DNA from: Mastigamoeba balamuthi
Taxonomy: Eukaryota; Evosea; Mastigamoebida; Mastigamoebidae
Reading direction: 5' to 3'
Assembly (NCBI GenBank): GCA_902651635.1
Contig: CACRSC010000029.1
Coordinates: 14,224 to 57,582, forward strand
Length of the DNA stretch: 43,359 nt
The first letter of the stretch is position 1; each line of letters opens with the position of its first letter. Made by a program: the position numbers and the translations under genes. Under the pieces are notes generated by a model. The model did not search any database. It worked only from the letters and a program-made list of their open reading frames with translations, and was not told the origin of the DNA. This document shows, in pieces, positions 10,474-19,876 of the stretch.

Positions 10474-11628
10474 ATGGCGGACGCGGAGATGTCGTCCGAC
10501 GCGTCGCTCGGCGACGACAGCGCGTACGGCGAGGGGCCCGGGCCCATCCCCGAGGAGTCCCCGCTGCACTCGGGTGCCGACGACGACACCGCCGCCCCCG
10601 CGTCCCCGCGCCCGCCCGCTGCCGACGAGGACGACGACGACGGCGACGGCGCCGACGGCGACGCCGACGACGACGACTACGCCGACGCCGACGGCTCCTT
10701 CGACTCTGCCTGCGCCGCGGCCGCCACCGACCTCTCGTCCAACGCGTCGCCGAGCTCGGAGAAGAGCGCCGCCCGCGCCACGTCATCGGGCGGCGCGCCT
10801 GCGGGGGCGGGGCCGCAGGGGCAGGGGCAGCAGCAGGGGCAGCAGACGGCGTTCGAGCGGGCGCTGGCGCGGAAGGAGCGCGAGATCGAGGCGCTGCGGG
10901 CGACGCTGGAGAACGTGCGGGCGACGGGCAGGGCGCTCGAGGCGTCGCCCGTGGCCGCGGCGGCCGTGCGGGTGTTCGGGGCCGCGCTGGACGAGCTGAT
11001 CGTCGAGGTCGCCTTTGAGGCGCACGCGGCGCACGCGAGGGAGCGCGCAGAGAGCGAGCGCAAGCGCGAGGCCAGCAGGCGCACGGCGACGGCGACGGCC
11101 ACGGCGACGGCGGGGACGCGCGGGGACGTGGGGTACGAGCCGCCGCCGCTGCCGCCGGGGGGCGCGCACCCCGTGCAGTGCCCGTCGTGCCTGCGCGACG
11201 TGTCGTTCTCGAGGTTCTCGCTGCACCTCGAGAAGTGCATCGCCAGCTCGCGGCCGCCCTCGCGCACGGGCCGCACGCGCACCAGCGGCGGCTCGGCCGC
11301 TGCGCACGCCGCGGCGATCGACGGCGCGGTGGCGCAGCAGGGGCCCGCGGCGCTCGTGGGCGGGGCAGTGGCCGGCGCTGCCGCTGCTGCTGCGGGGGGC
11401 AACATGCTGGTGCTCGACAACCCGCCGCCAGCGCCGAGGCCGAAGAGAGGGCGTCCCGCGGGGGTCAGTCTCTGCTCCTCCTCCTCCTCCTCCCCCCTCC
11501 CACGCCCCTCAATGCACGACACATTCGCGCAGCGAGGATGCGCCCGGGGAGGCGGAGCGAGGGGCGCGAGTGTGGGAAAGCTGACAGCTGTGCTCTCTCG
11601 CGGTGGCCTCAACAAGAAGCGCATTTGA
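10474..11628 (+). CDS. SGF11: SAGA-associated factor 11 (Sgf11/ATXN7L3-like), DUB-module zinc finger
   Basis: The open frame of 384 residues starts MADAEMSSDASLG. Seen: an acidic, low-complexity N-terminus (residues 30-75); a conserved helix, FGAALDELIVEVAFEAH, near residues 168-184; and a single zinc finger, CPSC-11-HLEKC, near residues 235-253. Helix plus C-X2-C-X11-H-X3-C finger is the architecture of Sgf11, which anchors the Ubp8/USP22 deubiquitinase module to SAGA and helps remove ubiquitin from histone H2B. The C-terminal part is Ala/Gly-rich and ends KRGRPAG. Beyond 11463 the frame stays open but looks non-coding (pyrimidine-rich); a 69-nt in-frame intron 11464-11532 would fit, so the exact C-terminus is uncertain. 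Residues 206-217 include an ATATATATA-type microsatellite-encoded stretch. It shares the upstream gap with ERH. Confidence 0.8.
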   Translation: MADAEMSSDASLGDDSAYGEGPGPIPEESPLHSGADDDTAAPASPRPPAADEDDDDGDGADGDADDDDYADADGSFDSACAAAATDLSSNASPSSEKSAARATSSGGAPAGAGPQGQGQQQGQQTAFERALARKEREIEALRATLENVRATGRALEASPVAAAAVRVFGAALDELIVEVAFEAHAAHARERAESERKREASRRTATATATATAGTRGDVGYEPPPLPPGGAHPVQCPSCLRDVSFSRFSLHLEKCIASSRPPSRTGRTRTSGGSAAAHAAAIDGAVAQQGPAALVGGAVAGAAAAAAGGNMLVLDNPPPAPRPKRGRPAGVSLCSSSSSSPLPRPSMHDTFAQRGCARGGGARGASVGKLTAVLSRGGLNKKRI

Positions 11629-11854
11629 TGCCTCCCCTCCCCTCCCCCCTGCGACACAACTGCACTGGGCTCCTTGTGCCCACGCTGCACGCTGCTGCCG
11701 CTGCCGCTCCTTCTGGCGCCCCTCCGTCTCCTCTCCCTCCTCGTCTCTCTCCCTCTCTCCACCATCTCTCGTCTTGTACCCCCTAGCTCGCTGTCGGTGG
11801 CTGCGATAAAAACAGAGTGTATTGGCTGCTTCGGACTGGAGGGCGTGCAGTGGG

Positions 11855-13733
11855 CTACGTCGGCATGGCGACCTGCGTCAGTCGCGTGGCCTGCTCTCGT
11901 GTGAGCTCTGCGGCGGGCTTGTGGGCCTGCGCCGCCTTGCGCTTGTATCCGCCGCCCGCAGGCACGTCGTTGCAGCTGTGCACTGCCCACGCGGCGATGT
12001 CCCGCATGGCCTCGCGCAGCTCGGGGAACGTGTCCGAGGGGCTCTTGGCCAAGTACGGCGCGCACACGCGCCTCACGACCCCGGCGGCCCACGGCCACCC
12101 CAGCAGCGGCGCGCTGACCGAGACACTGAACGCCAGCGACATGGGCGTCGGCGCAGGCGGCGCGGGCAGGGCGGGGGCCGAGGCGAGCCTCTGCAGCTCG
12201 CGCGTCGCGCAGTCGGCCACCGCCGCGACGAGGTCGCACATGTCGTTGTCGCTGAACGCGGCCGTCTCGAAGGCGATGCCCAGCACGGCCCCCAGCGGCG
12301 CGTACATCTTCCGGAACTCGTCCGCGGCCCCCGTGGCGATGCCCGCGGAGATCATGCCCTCGCGCGCGATGAACGCGGCCGCGGCCGCCACGGACCGGCC
12401 GCAGATGGCCGAGGGGTCCGCGGCAGCCCGCACGCCGTCGGCCCAGGCGGCTGCGGCTCCGAGCAGCGCGAACGCGCGGCAGCTGAGCACCGTGTCGGGC
12501 CCGAGCGTCACGATGGAGCAGACCGTCTCGGTGGCGGCGCGCCTGTCGTCGGACCGGCGGCAGAGGCGCATGGCAGCGTGGCCGCCGGCAGCCGCCTCGC
12601 GGGGCCCGCGCACTCTGCCGCTCGTGAGCTCGCGGACGAGCGCCGAGTGCGCTGCCCCCACGATGCCCAGCGCCGCCACGACGCCCACGAGCAGCCTCTG
12701 CTTCTCGCCCCCCGCGTCCACAGTCCCGTCCGCGACCGCACTGCGCGCTCTGCTGCGTCAGCTCCAGTGGGGGAGTGGCGATGGGTGTGCATGTGTGCGT
12801 GTCCGCGGTGTCGTTGGCAGCAGCGTGGCACAGCACAGAGCACGGAGCACGCCGCACTCGAGGTTCACAGCGAGGGGCCGATACATGGGCATCGCTCCCC
12901 ACAATGACCTCCGCGGTGTGACGACGGTGGCAGAGAGGAGGAGAGCAACAAGAGGGAAGACACAGAACACAGAGCAACGCCACGCTCACGCTCACAGCGA
13001 GAGGCCGACACAGAGGGGCATCGCCCTCCACAGAGTCCTCCGCAGTGTGATGGCGGAGACACAGAACACTGAGCAGCACCACACTCACGCTCGCGGCAAG
13101 GGGCCGAGACAGGGACACCGACCCCTCCACGGAGTGGTGGCGGTGCGAAGACAAGGGGGGAGAGCAACAAGAGGGGAGGGAGCAGCGGGGGCAGGAGACG
13201 GACATGGGGGCGGTGTTGAAGTCGATGGGGGCCGCGAGGACGCTCTTGACCCACGCCGCGACGACGGCGTGCTGGGGCAGGCGCCGCAGGTGCAGCTCGA
13301 CGTCCGACGCCGTCTGCGGGCGCAGCGCCGCCAGCAGCGCCGCGGGCCCGGGCGAGGCGACGCCCGCGAACGCGTCGCAGTCGCTAGGCCTCCCGATCGA
13401 GTACTCGTCGAGCAGCCTGTGCAGCGACCGCACCTGCCGCCGCAGGCTCTGCACGTCCGTCTCTCTGCGGTTCCGCGCCGCGTTCAGCGCGTTCGGGGGC
13501 GGGGTGGGCGGGGTGGGGGGTCGCGCGGACAGGTGGGTGCGCGTGTCGAGGAGGTGGTTGAGGCGCGTGACCTCGCGCTCGAGGAACGTCGTGCGCGTGA
13601 AGCTGAAGCGCAGCTGCTCGATGACGTGGTTCTGCACGGTGCCCCGCGAGTTGGCGCGCTCCAGCTCGCGCTCGAGCGCCGCGACCCTCGCGCGCAGCGC
13701 CGGGGCGCCGTCGTCGTCGTCGCCGTCGGCCAT
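11855..13733 (-). CDS. Coiled-coil protein of unknown function
   Basis: Two exons, 13733-13204 and about 12752-11855, give 475 residues; a second acceptor 3 nt downstream would also keep frame. The N-terminal 65 residues are charged and heptad-like (ALRARVAALERELERAN), predicting a coiled coil, followed by a second short one (QSLRRQVRSLHRLLDEYS). The rest is Ala-rich and helical with conserved-looking blocks such as LHLRRLPQHAVVAAWVKSVL and FSDNDMCDLVAAVADCA. I do not recognise the family. The single intron is 451 nt, several times longer than most others here, and contains a minisatellite. The gene is head-to-head with the CH-domain gene, with 150 bp between the two ATGs. Confidence 0.65.
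12845..13190. repeat. Intronic minisatellite, about three degenerate units of roughly 110 nt
   Basis: Phrases such as 'CACAGCGAGGGGCCGA', 'CACAGCGAGAGGCCGACACA' and 'CGCGGCAAGGGGCCGAGACA' recur, each followed by GGGCATCGC/CACCGAC, CTCCAC and GCGGTGTGA-like blocks. The array fills most of the coiled-coil gene's intron. Confidence 0.75.
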
Positions 13734-13781
13734 CCGGGACGGGGGGTCAAAGCACTCCGGTCCGCTGCAAAGATACCCCGA

Positions 13782-13797
13782 GAAGATACGGGAATCT
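13782..13797 (-). promoter_or_regulatory. 16-nt candidate core promoter element inside a dyad
   Basis: On the minus strand this reads AGATTCCCGTATCTTC, identical to 10414-10429 and ending 48 nt before the ATG at 13733. It overlaps a dyad whose 7-nt arms CCCCGAG (13776-13782) and CTCGGGG (13796-13802) pair perfectly. AAGATAC occurs three times between 13769 and 13810. Confidence 0.6.
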
Positions 13798-13883
13798 CGG
13801 GGCAAGATACACTGACCGTTGAAATTGCAAAATAAGGCCCTGCGTGCTGTTACGCTTTTGCACCTTTTGCCTTCGATCCCTCC

Positions 13884-16155
13884 ATGGCGCTCGTCGGCGT
13901 AGCGCCCACCACCGCTGCACCCTGTGCGCCCGCCCACCCACCCTGCCCCACCCACCCTCTCACCCACGGCCTCGGGCTGCTTGCTGCTCCCCCTCCCCCC
14001 ATTCCCCCGCGCAGGCGAAATCGGCGAGACGCCGACCAACGAGTCGGCAGAGGCGGACCCCCACGGCGCGCTGACGGCGTTCCTCGACGCGATCGACTGC
14101 GAGCTGGCGGCGGCCAAGGCGCGGGCGCAGGCGTCGCCGTCGCTGTCGTCGCTGTGCCCCTCGCCTCCCGCGACGCCGACGCTGCCGCCGCGCAGGGCCC
14201 CGCGGGCGCGCAGGTACAGCGCCGCCGCCTCGCGCGAGGAGGCCCTGCGCGAGCGCGCGGGCGCCGCGTGCTGGTGCGCAGGGGCGCGCGTCGAGGAGGA
14301 GCGCGCGCTGCGGGCGGCGGCGGAGGAGCGCCTGCGTGCTGTGCGCGCCGACGCGGCCGAGGAGATCGCGCGCGTGACGGCGGAGCTCGAGAGCTGCGTC
14401 CGCGACGCCGCCGCCCTCAAGGAGATCGTCTACCACATCGCCTCCTCGGCCGACCCTCAGCAGCAGCAGCTGGAGGCCCAGGGCCAGGCCCAGGTCCAGC
14501 CCCGGCAGGAGGAGCTGAGCGAGCAGAAGAGGGCGCTCGAGGGGGAGCTGAGCGGGCAGAAGCGGGCGATGGAGGAGCTGAGCGAGCAGAAGAGGGCGCT
14601 CGAGGAGGAGCTGAGCGGGCAGAAGCGGGCGATGGAGGAGGAGCGGCAGAGGGCAGCGCGGGAGCTCGCGGCGGCGCGGGCGGAGATGGAGGAGTACGAG
14701 GCGCGGACGGACGACCTGCGGAGGAGGCTCGCGGAGGCGCAGGCGCAGGCGAGGAGGGAGCAGGGCGAGGCGTTCGAGGCCGTCGACGCGGGGCGCAGGG
14801 AGCTCGCCAGGGCCAACGCGGAGATCGACGCGCTGCAGAGGGACGCCGCGTGGCTCAAGGGCCTCGTCGTGCAGCTGACAGACGACAAGGCGCAGGCCGA
14901 GCAGCGCGTGGCCGAGCTCACCAAGCAGGCAAGACCAGACAGATATTCCCTTGATATTTTCCCGCCAGCGCGATTCCTTCTTTTCTATAGTATCTGATAG
15001 ATATTCTGGAATCGCCCTTACCGCGCTCCCGTACTGACCGGTCGGCGCCGCAGCTGGAGCAGTACGCGTCGTTCAAACGGGTGATCCAGGAGATCAAGGA
15101 CGAGCGGGACGAGGCCTACTGCCACGCCGACGAGCTGCAGGCGCAGGTCGACCGCCTCGCGGCCGAGAACGCGGCGATTCAGGAGCGCGTCGAGCGCAAG
15201 CGCCGCACCGTCAGCCAGCTGCGCAGCAGCGTCTCTGCGTCGAACGCGGCCATGTTCTCGCAGCTCGCAGCCCTCGCCCAGCAGCTCGACGCCGAGAAGG
15301 CGCTGCACGCGCAGGACAGGGCGCAGCTCGACGCCGTCTCTGCGGAGCTCAAGGCGGTCGTCGACTCGCAGACCCAGCAGGCCGCCAGGGCCGCCAAGGT
15401 CGCTGCGGTCGCCGCTGCCATGGTGCCCTCGCTGCCCCCGCTGTCGCAGAACAGCCTGCCCGCCCTGCCGCTGCCCGACGAGCCGCAGCAGCCGCAGCAG
15501 CCGCTGTCGGCGCGGAAGCCGAGCCCCAGCCCGCTGCCGGCGCCCCTGCGACCAACGCAGTCGCTCAGCTCCCTCGCCATGACTTGGAAGCGCACCTCGC
15601 GCAACCTCTCGGGTCCGGCAGAGCCTCCCGAGCACGCGTCCCCGCTGACCGCGTCGGCGACGTGGCGCACAGGGTCGGGGTCGATCGTGGCGCAGCTCGT
15701 GACGGAGGAGGCGGTCGTCAGGTGGCTGGGGTCGCTGGGCGTAGTCCTGAAGCAGCCCGAGCGGCTGCTGGAGGAGGCGTCGGACAGCATCGCGGTCCTG
15801 CAGGCCGTCGACGCGCTGCGGCCGGGGACGGTCAACTGGCGCACGGTGTGCAGGCCCAGGGACGGCCGCAGCCTGCAGCTCTTCCAGAAGATGAGCAACT
15901 TCAACTGCGTCGCCGACGCTGGCCGGGTGCTCGGCCTCCCGCTCAGCGACGTCGACCGTACGCCGGCCCTCACCCCCTCTTTTACTGCCCGCCCACCCCG
16001 ACTCCGCACTCACGGCGTGGCTGTGCGCGCGTGCAGCCAAAGGGTTTTCGGACGGGTCCTCCAAGGCAATTTTCCGCGTGTTCGGGCTCCTGATGAACGT
16101 GCCACGAGAAGGCGGAGCCACGGGCCGATCGCCCTCGGGTTCTCCCCACTGTTAA
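13884..16155 (+). CDS. Coiled-coil protein with C-terminal calponin-homology domain
   Basis: The main exons are 14015-14928, 15054-15957 and 16037-16155. The first coding exon is uncertain: the ATG at 13884 followed by a very short exon to about 13896 would give about 649 residues, but needs a weak GC donor. Residues of exon 2 form a long Glu/Arg/Ala-rich coiled coil (EEIARVTAELESCV, ELSEQKRALEEELSGQ) with an internal tandem repeat. The coiled coil continues into exon 3 (ASFKRVIQEIKDERDEA), followed by a Pro/Ser-rich linker. The C-terminus is a CH domain of fimbrin/actinin type: VVRWLGSLGV, LQAVDALRPGTVNW, FQKMSNFNCVADAGRVLGL, then DGSSKAIFRVFGLLMN after the last splice. CH domains bind actin or microtubules. 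A single CH domain with a long coil suggests a cytoskeletal linker. The intron at 14929-15053 has a GC donor. Confidence 0.78.
14515..14646 (+). repeat. 63-nt in-frame tandem repeat (two near-identical copies)
   Basis: Two consecutive 63-nt copies encode ELSEQKRALEGELSGQKRAME and ELSEQKRALEEELSGQKRAME, differing by one residue. Each is itself two diverged 10-11-residue half-units. They extend the coiled coil in steps of 21 residues, three heptads. Confidence 0.9.
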
Positions 16156-17489
16156 ACACAACAAACTGCAACAATGCAACGGCTGCCAGGCGTGCGAGAG
16201 AGAAATAAACAGGCCTTTCTTTACTGTAACAGGCGGAATTCATGTATTAGTCTGAAACAGCTGCACCCAATTGCAACAGCCTATCATCGTCACGATCACT
16301 TTGAAGGAATGCCCTGGTCCAGAAAGAAGACTCCAAGCCGGGCCCTGGCCAGCAGGGAGCTTTCTCGAGTCCAATTGCACCCAGCGAGTCAGCTGATGAT
16401 TTGGTACATCTTTCGGGGAGAGTGGCTATCAGATAGGCTAGCCTCTTATGTTAACTCGGGACCTTGTGTTGACGATGCAATACCAGTCCTGGCACCACGT
16501 GTAGATTGAGCACGGGCTTCGGTTCACATGGGTGATGTCAGCCTTTCCAGCAATGGTATGAAATTAAGCCCAGCAAAATCAGAAAGTAAGGAATGAGAGG
16601 AACAGTGATATGCTGGAGTTAGACAGACAAACACAGAGTATGGCAATTCTCTTTGCTGATACCATCCACCCGAAAGGTCCACTGAATCTTCCCTGTAGTT
16701 TTTCCGTTTTGCTTGGATTAAGGTCAGCATGGTGGCAAACACAGACACAGAACCCAATGCCCTTATCACCAAGGAGCCAGAGGTGGTGCTCATAGAAAAC
16801 TACAGACTCAATTTCCACAGGGAATACAGACAATGCCTGTATGTATGGTATGTATGACAAATGAACAAACTCTTTTCTTCATTTTGACTGTTTTAATTGG
16901 GAGAATGCACGTTTGGAAATGACGAGATTCCCTTTCTTTTCATCTTGCCTTACAAGTGTTCGCTCTGCTATCACATTGATATCCTGAACAAGTAAAGAGA
17001 AAGGTAGGCACGAGGACATGCAATTCCTGGATTGGCAGGGCTTTATCATATTGTTCAAAAATCTTGTAAGGGGTACTAATGAGAGTGCAGGAGGAAGAAC
17101 CCCTGACTCAAAAATGAGTACTTGAAGACTTAAATTGATGCACCACAAAGTGAATAAAATGATGACATTTGCGAAAATGATCCACTATGCTCACATCCTG
17201 GATTTTATGTCATTTCTGCAACAAATCGAGATTCTCACATCTTCGCACAGGGCTCAATTTTGCCATCAAAGATGCTGCAGGAGTTTTCGAATTTTGCCCT
17301 GCAGTAGCCAACCCCCTCTGGTGGCTACTATGCCAATTCCTAGAGAGTGTACACTGCGCAAACTCCAGGAGGACGAGATGCTGTGAGGGAAGCCCTTCGA
17401 CCCATAGCAGTATGAAGTCAATTTGTTAATCTTTTCGATTCAATAATCTACACATTATCCTCTGTTTTTTTGTACACAACGGCTTTTTG
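16156..17489. other. AT-rich intergenic island
   Basis: Composition drops sharply compared with neighbouring genes. Short open frames on both strands show no motif, and no transposase, reverse transcriptase or terminal repeat is visible. Confidence 0.55.
16204..16209 (+). other. Polyadenylation signal AATAAA
   Basis: AATAAA lies about 49 nt after the CH-domain gene's stop codon. Confidence 0.5.
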
Positions 17490-18137
17490 ATGGTGCGGTT
17501 TATGCTGGTGCTGCTGATGCTGCTCTGCGCTGTCATCGTGAATGGCGCTCCTGCAGATTTTAGCTCTCTGTTCGAGAGAGGCTCCGTGGTTATGTCCCCT
17601 GTGGTTCCTATCGAATCGTTGGCCAACGAGCTACTGTCCCAGGGCATCGGCACTGACACGGTCACCAGGCTTACTGTCGGCACATCACGGGGCGCGCAAT
17701 TCTTTAACAGGCTCAAGGAGAGTGTGGAGATCTCTGTGATGTGCAGTATGGACGAGAAAATGAAGCCCCACCTCTGTGGCCCTGGTACAGGACCTGCTTG
17801 TGGAGAGGGCGCGATCCCCCCTAGGCCCAAGGTTTTGCGCCCAAACCCGATGTGGAAGGTTACCTGTGGAGAGCCGAACGAGGGCCTCAACTATTTCGGC
17901 GGTTTGGGTTCGTGGGCGATAAAAGAGGTTCGTGTGCGTCCTCATGACCAAGACGGGCCCTACAAACTCTCGTGGTCGACGGTCACCACCCACCCGGGTT
18001 TGTGCCAGAACCTCGTGATGGAGGTCGTCGACGTTCCAGGATATGCCGCCCCCCTCTTTGGAGTTAGGGCGCACCAGGGCCCCAACGGCGCAGGTTTCGA
18101 CTGCCGCACTGACCTGGGTACCCGCGCTGAGCTCTAA
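17490..18137 (+). CDS. Secreted cysteine-containing protein, unknown function, single exon
   Basis: An uninterrupted frame of 215 residues from the ATG at 17490. The N-terminus MVRFMLVLLMLLCAVIVNG is a strong signal peptide with likely cleavage before APAD. The mature part has six cysteines (CSMD, HLCGPG, PACGEG, VTCGEP, GLCQNL, FDCRTD), suggesting disulphides. Other blocks are GGLGSWAIKEVRVRPHDQDGP and YKLSWSTVTTHPG, which look like beta strands. No transmembrane span follows, so it is probably secreted or vesicular. I do not recognise the family. The gene is unusual here in lacking introns and sitting in an AT-rich island; its codon use is less GC-biased than its neighbours. Confidence 0.7.
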   Translation: MVRFMLVLLMLLCAVIVNGAPADFSSLFERGSVVMSPVVPIESLANELLSQGIGTDTVTRLTVGTSRGAQFFNRLKESVEISVMCSMDEKMKPHLCGPGTGPACGEGAIPPRPKVLRPNPMWKVTCGEPNEGLNYFGGLGSWAIKEVRVRPHDQDGPYKLSWSTVTTHPGLCQNLVMEVVDVPGYAAPLFGVRAHQGPNGAGFDCRTDLGTRAEL

Positions 18138-18501
18138 AAAGTACCGTGGTAGCCAAACAGATTGCAAATAAGCATGCCCTCAACACAACCACTCGGATTA
18201 TGGCTGGCACCCAGCGTTTTCCTTACGGCAACACCTCAGCACATGTTGCAGTGATTTCTCGTGTAGATATTTGGTTTGGTCGACGTGTTTCAGTGAAATC
18301 GCGCTGTATCCGTGTTCGAGTTGCCAAGCTTGTTGGCCCATAGATTGTCTGTGATTCAGCAGGTGGAGCAGCCATATCCGGATCAGCACCAGCTCTACCA
18401 GACCATTAACGAAAGCTGCTAGAAAAGCACGATGACTTATCCTGAGCAGGATAACCAAACGCAGCCCGCAACTGTGATGGCATTCATTTATCATGGTGGC
18501 G
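18138..18501. other. Convergent intergenic gap, AT-richer
   Basis: This lies between the secreted protein (+) and the hydrolase (-). No gene, tRNA or hairpin is recognised. Confidence 0.5.
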
Positions 18502-19755
18502 TCAGATGACCTCGAGGCACAGCCATTTGTGGTCAGATGCGGTAAAGTCGTGGTTTCCTATGCGCTTCGTTTGCACATTCAGGCCTCTGACGAGCATCCA
18601 GTCCAGCTTGCCCTGTGTGCTGTGGTGAGGTCTGAGTGGGAGTACGCCCAGCTTACGTTAAACCACCCGCGGTGGTTGGACAGCGTGATGTCGGCGTCGA
18701 TGTCGAAAGGCTCGCTGAACCCCGGGTTCACTGCGTCCCGGCAAACGTCCTCCGGAAGGCCCAGAGCTGCCAGGTGCTCGTTGCGGCCCCCCTCGCGCAC
18801 AGCCAGCACGTTGTCCGCCCACCACCGCGCCTCCGAGGACCCCAGAGACCAGAACCTCATCTGAAGAGAGGCGTCAGAACCGATGGGGGGAAACCATGCG
18901 ATTCTCGCCTTGTCTCTGCAGTACTTGGGCGAAAGCCGTGCGATGCCGTGGGCCATCGTGTTGAGGTCGCCGCACACGATCTGGGACGGGGTCCCGCACG
19001 CCCGCGAGTCGGCAAAAACGTCGCAGAACTGCGAGACGCGTCCGAGAATCCCGCAGAAAACCTCGAGGTGGACGCAGTAGACGCGCAGCGGGCGGCCCAG
19101 TGGCGAGCCGCGCACCTCGGCCGTCAGGGCGTAGCGGGCCCCGTGGCGCGGCTCGTTGACAGACTCGGAGTCGCGCTCCCAGTCAAACGGCTGGTGCCTG
19201 TGGCGAAACGCTCGCACGTCTGCGAGGTCGTAGCGACTGGCCGATTGCAGATCCAGGAATCAGGGTCAAGATATTGATGGTGACGTAACGCAGGCAGAGG
19301 GAAATCCCGGGGAGCCAGTTTCTCGGAATTTCTTGCAGCGGTGGGGCGGGGAAGGAACCTGAGGATGGCGTTGCCATGAAAGCCGCCTCCCTGGGTTGCT
19401 GCGTCCCTCAGGGGTGACCTCAGCTCCTCGAACTCCCGCACGAACGCATAGCGCATGTGGAGTGCCCGGGCGATCTCTCTGCCAGTGTCCACCCCACCGC
19501 TCCTGTCGCACCCCATGTCGATCTGCTCCGCCCACGGGCCCGAATGAAGCAATACAGAAATGAGTGTGTGGGGTGTGGGGGCATTCGAGTGTTTGCCTCT
19601 TGCAGGGCGATGACATCGGCGTCGATGGACCGCAGGTTGTCGATGATGTGCGGGAGCTGGTAGCCGCGCTCGATGTTCCACTGCACCACCCGGAGAGCGC
19701 GTGTCGCATCGGTTGGGTTCTCCCCCGGGAGTCTGAAGTCGTCCTCCTCGATCAT
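18502..19755 (-). CDS. Endonuclease/exonuclease/phosphatase (EEP) fold metal-dependent hydrolase
   Basis: Four exons (19755-19597, 19522-19359, 19236-18657, 18612-18502) encode 337 residues. All EEP signatures are present once spliced: VVQWNIERGY (metal-site Asn) near residue 25; DVIALQEIDMGCDRSGG, with the metal-binding Glu53 at the first splice junction; GNAILSRYDL; YCVHLEVFCG; GDLNT; and the C-terminal KLDWML and SDHKWL with the catalytic His. The fold covers AP endonucleases, DNase I, inositol-phosphatases and nocturnin/CCR4 deadenylases. The substrate here is undetermined, though the lack of long insertions fits a small soluble enzyme. No signal peptide is visible, so it is probably cytosolic or nuclear. 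The first intron is GC-AG. Its ATG lies only 121 bp from that of the divergent RhoGAP gene. Confidence 0.85.
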
Positions 19756-19876
19756 CGCCACACCCACGCGTGAGCGAAAAAGCGGAAGCAACGCTACAAG
19801 CGCGGGAAGAAAATCTGAAATATCTCAACCGATAATACCGGCTGTTGCAGCGAAGTTGCACTCATTCCTGCGCACG

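Noticed and set aside
11817-13835. A 672-codon open frame on the plus strand
   Set aside because: It is the antisense shadow of the coiled-coil gene and its minisatellite intron. Its sequence is low-complexity Arg/Ala/Gly without motifs.
10677-14420. A 1,247-codon open frame on the minus strand
   Set aside because: It runs through Sgf11, the coiled-coil gene's exons and intron, and the CH gene with no single coherent protein. GC-rich codon bias opens the opposite strand. Only its 13733-13204 part is real exon, and that belongs to the coiled-coil gene.
16879-17148. 89-codon minus-strand frame in the AT-rich island as a mobile-element remnant
   Set aside because: No recognisable domain, no terminal repeats and nothing adjacent to support it.
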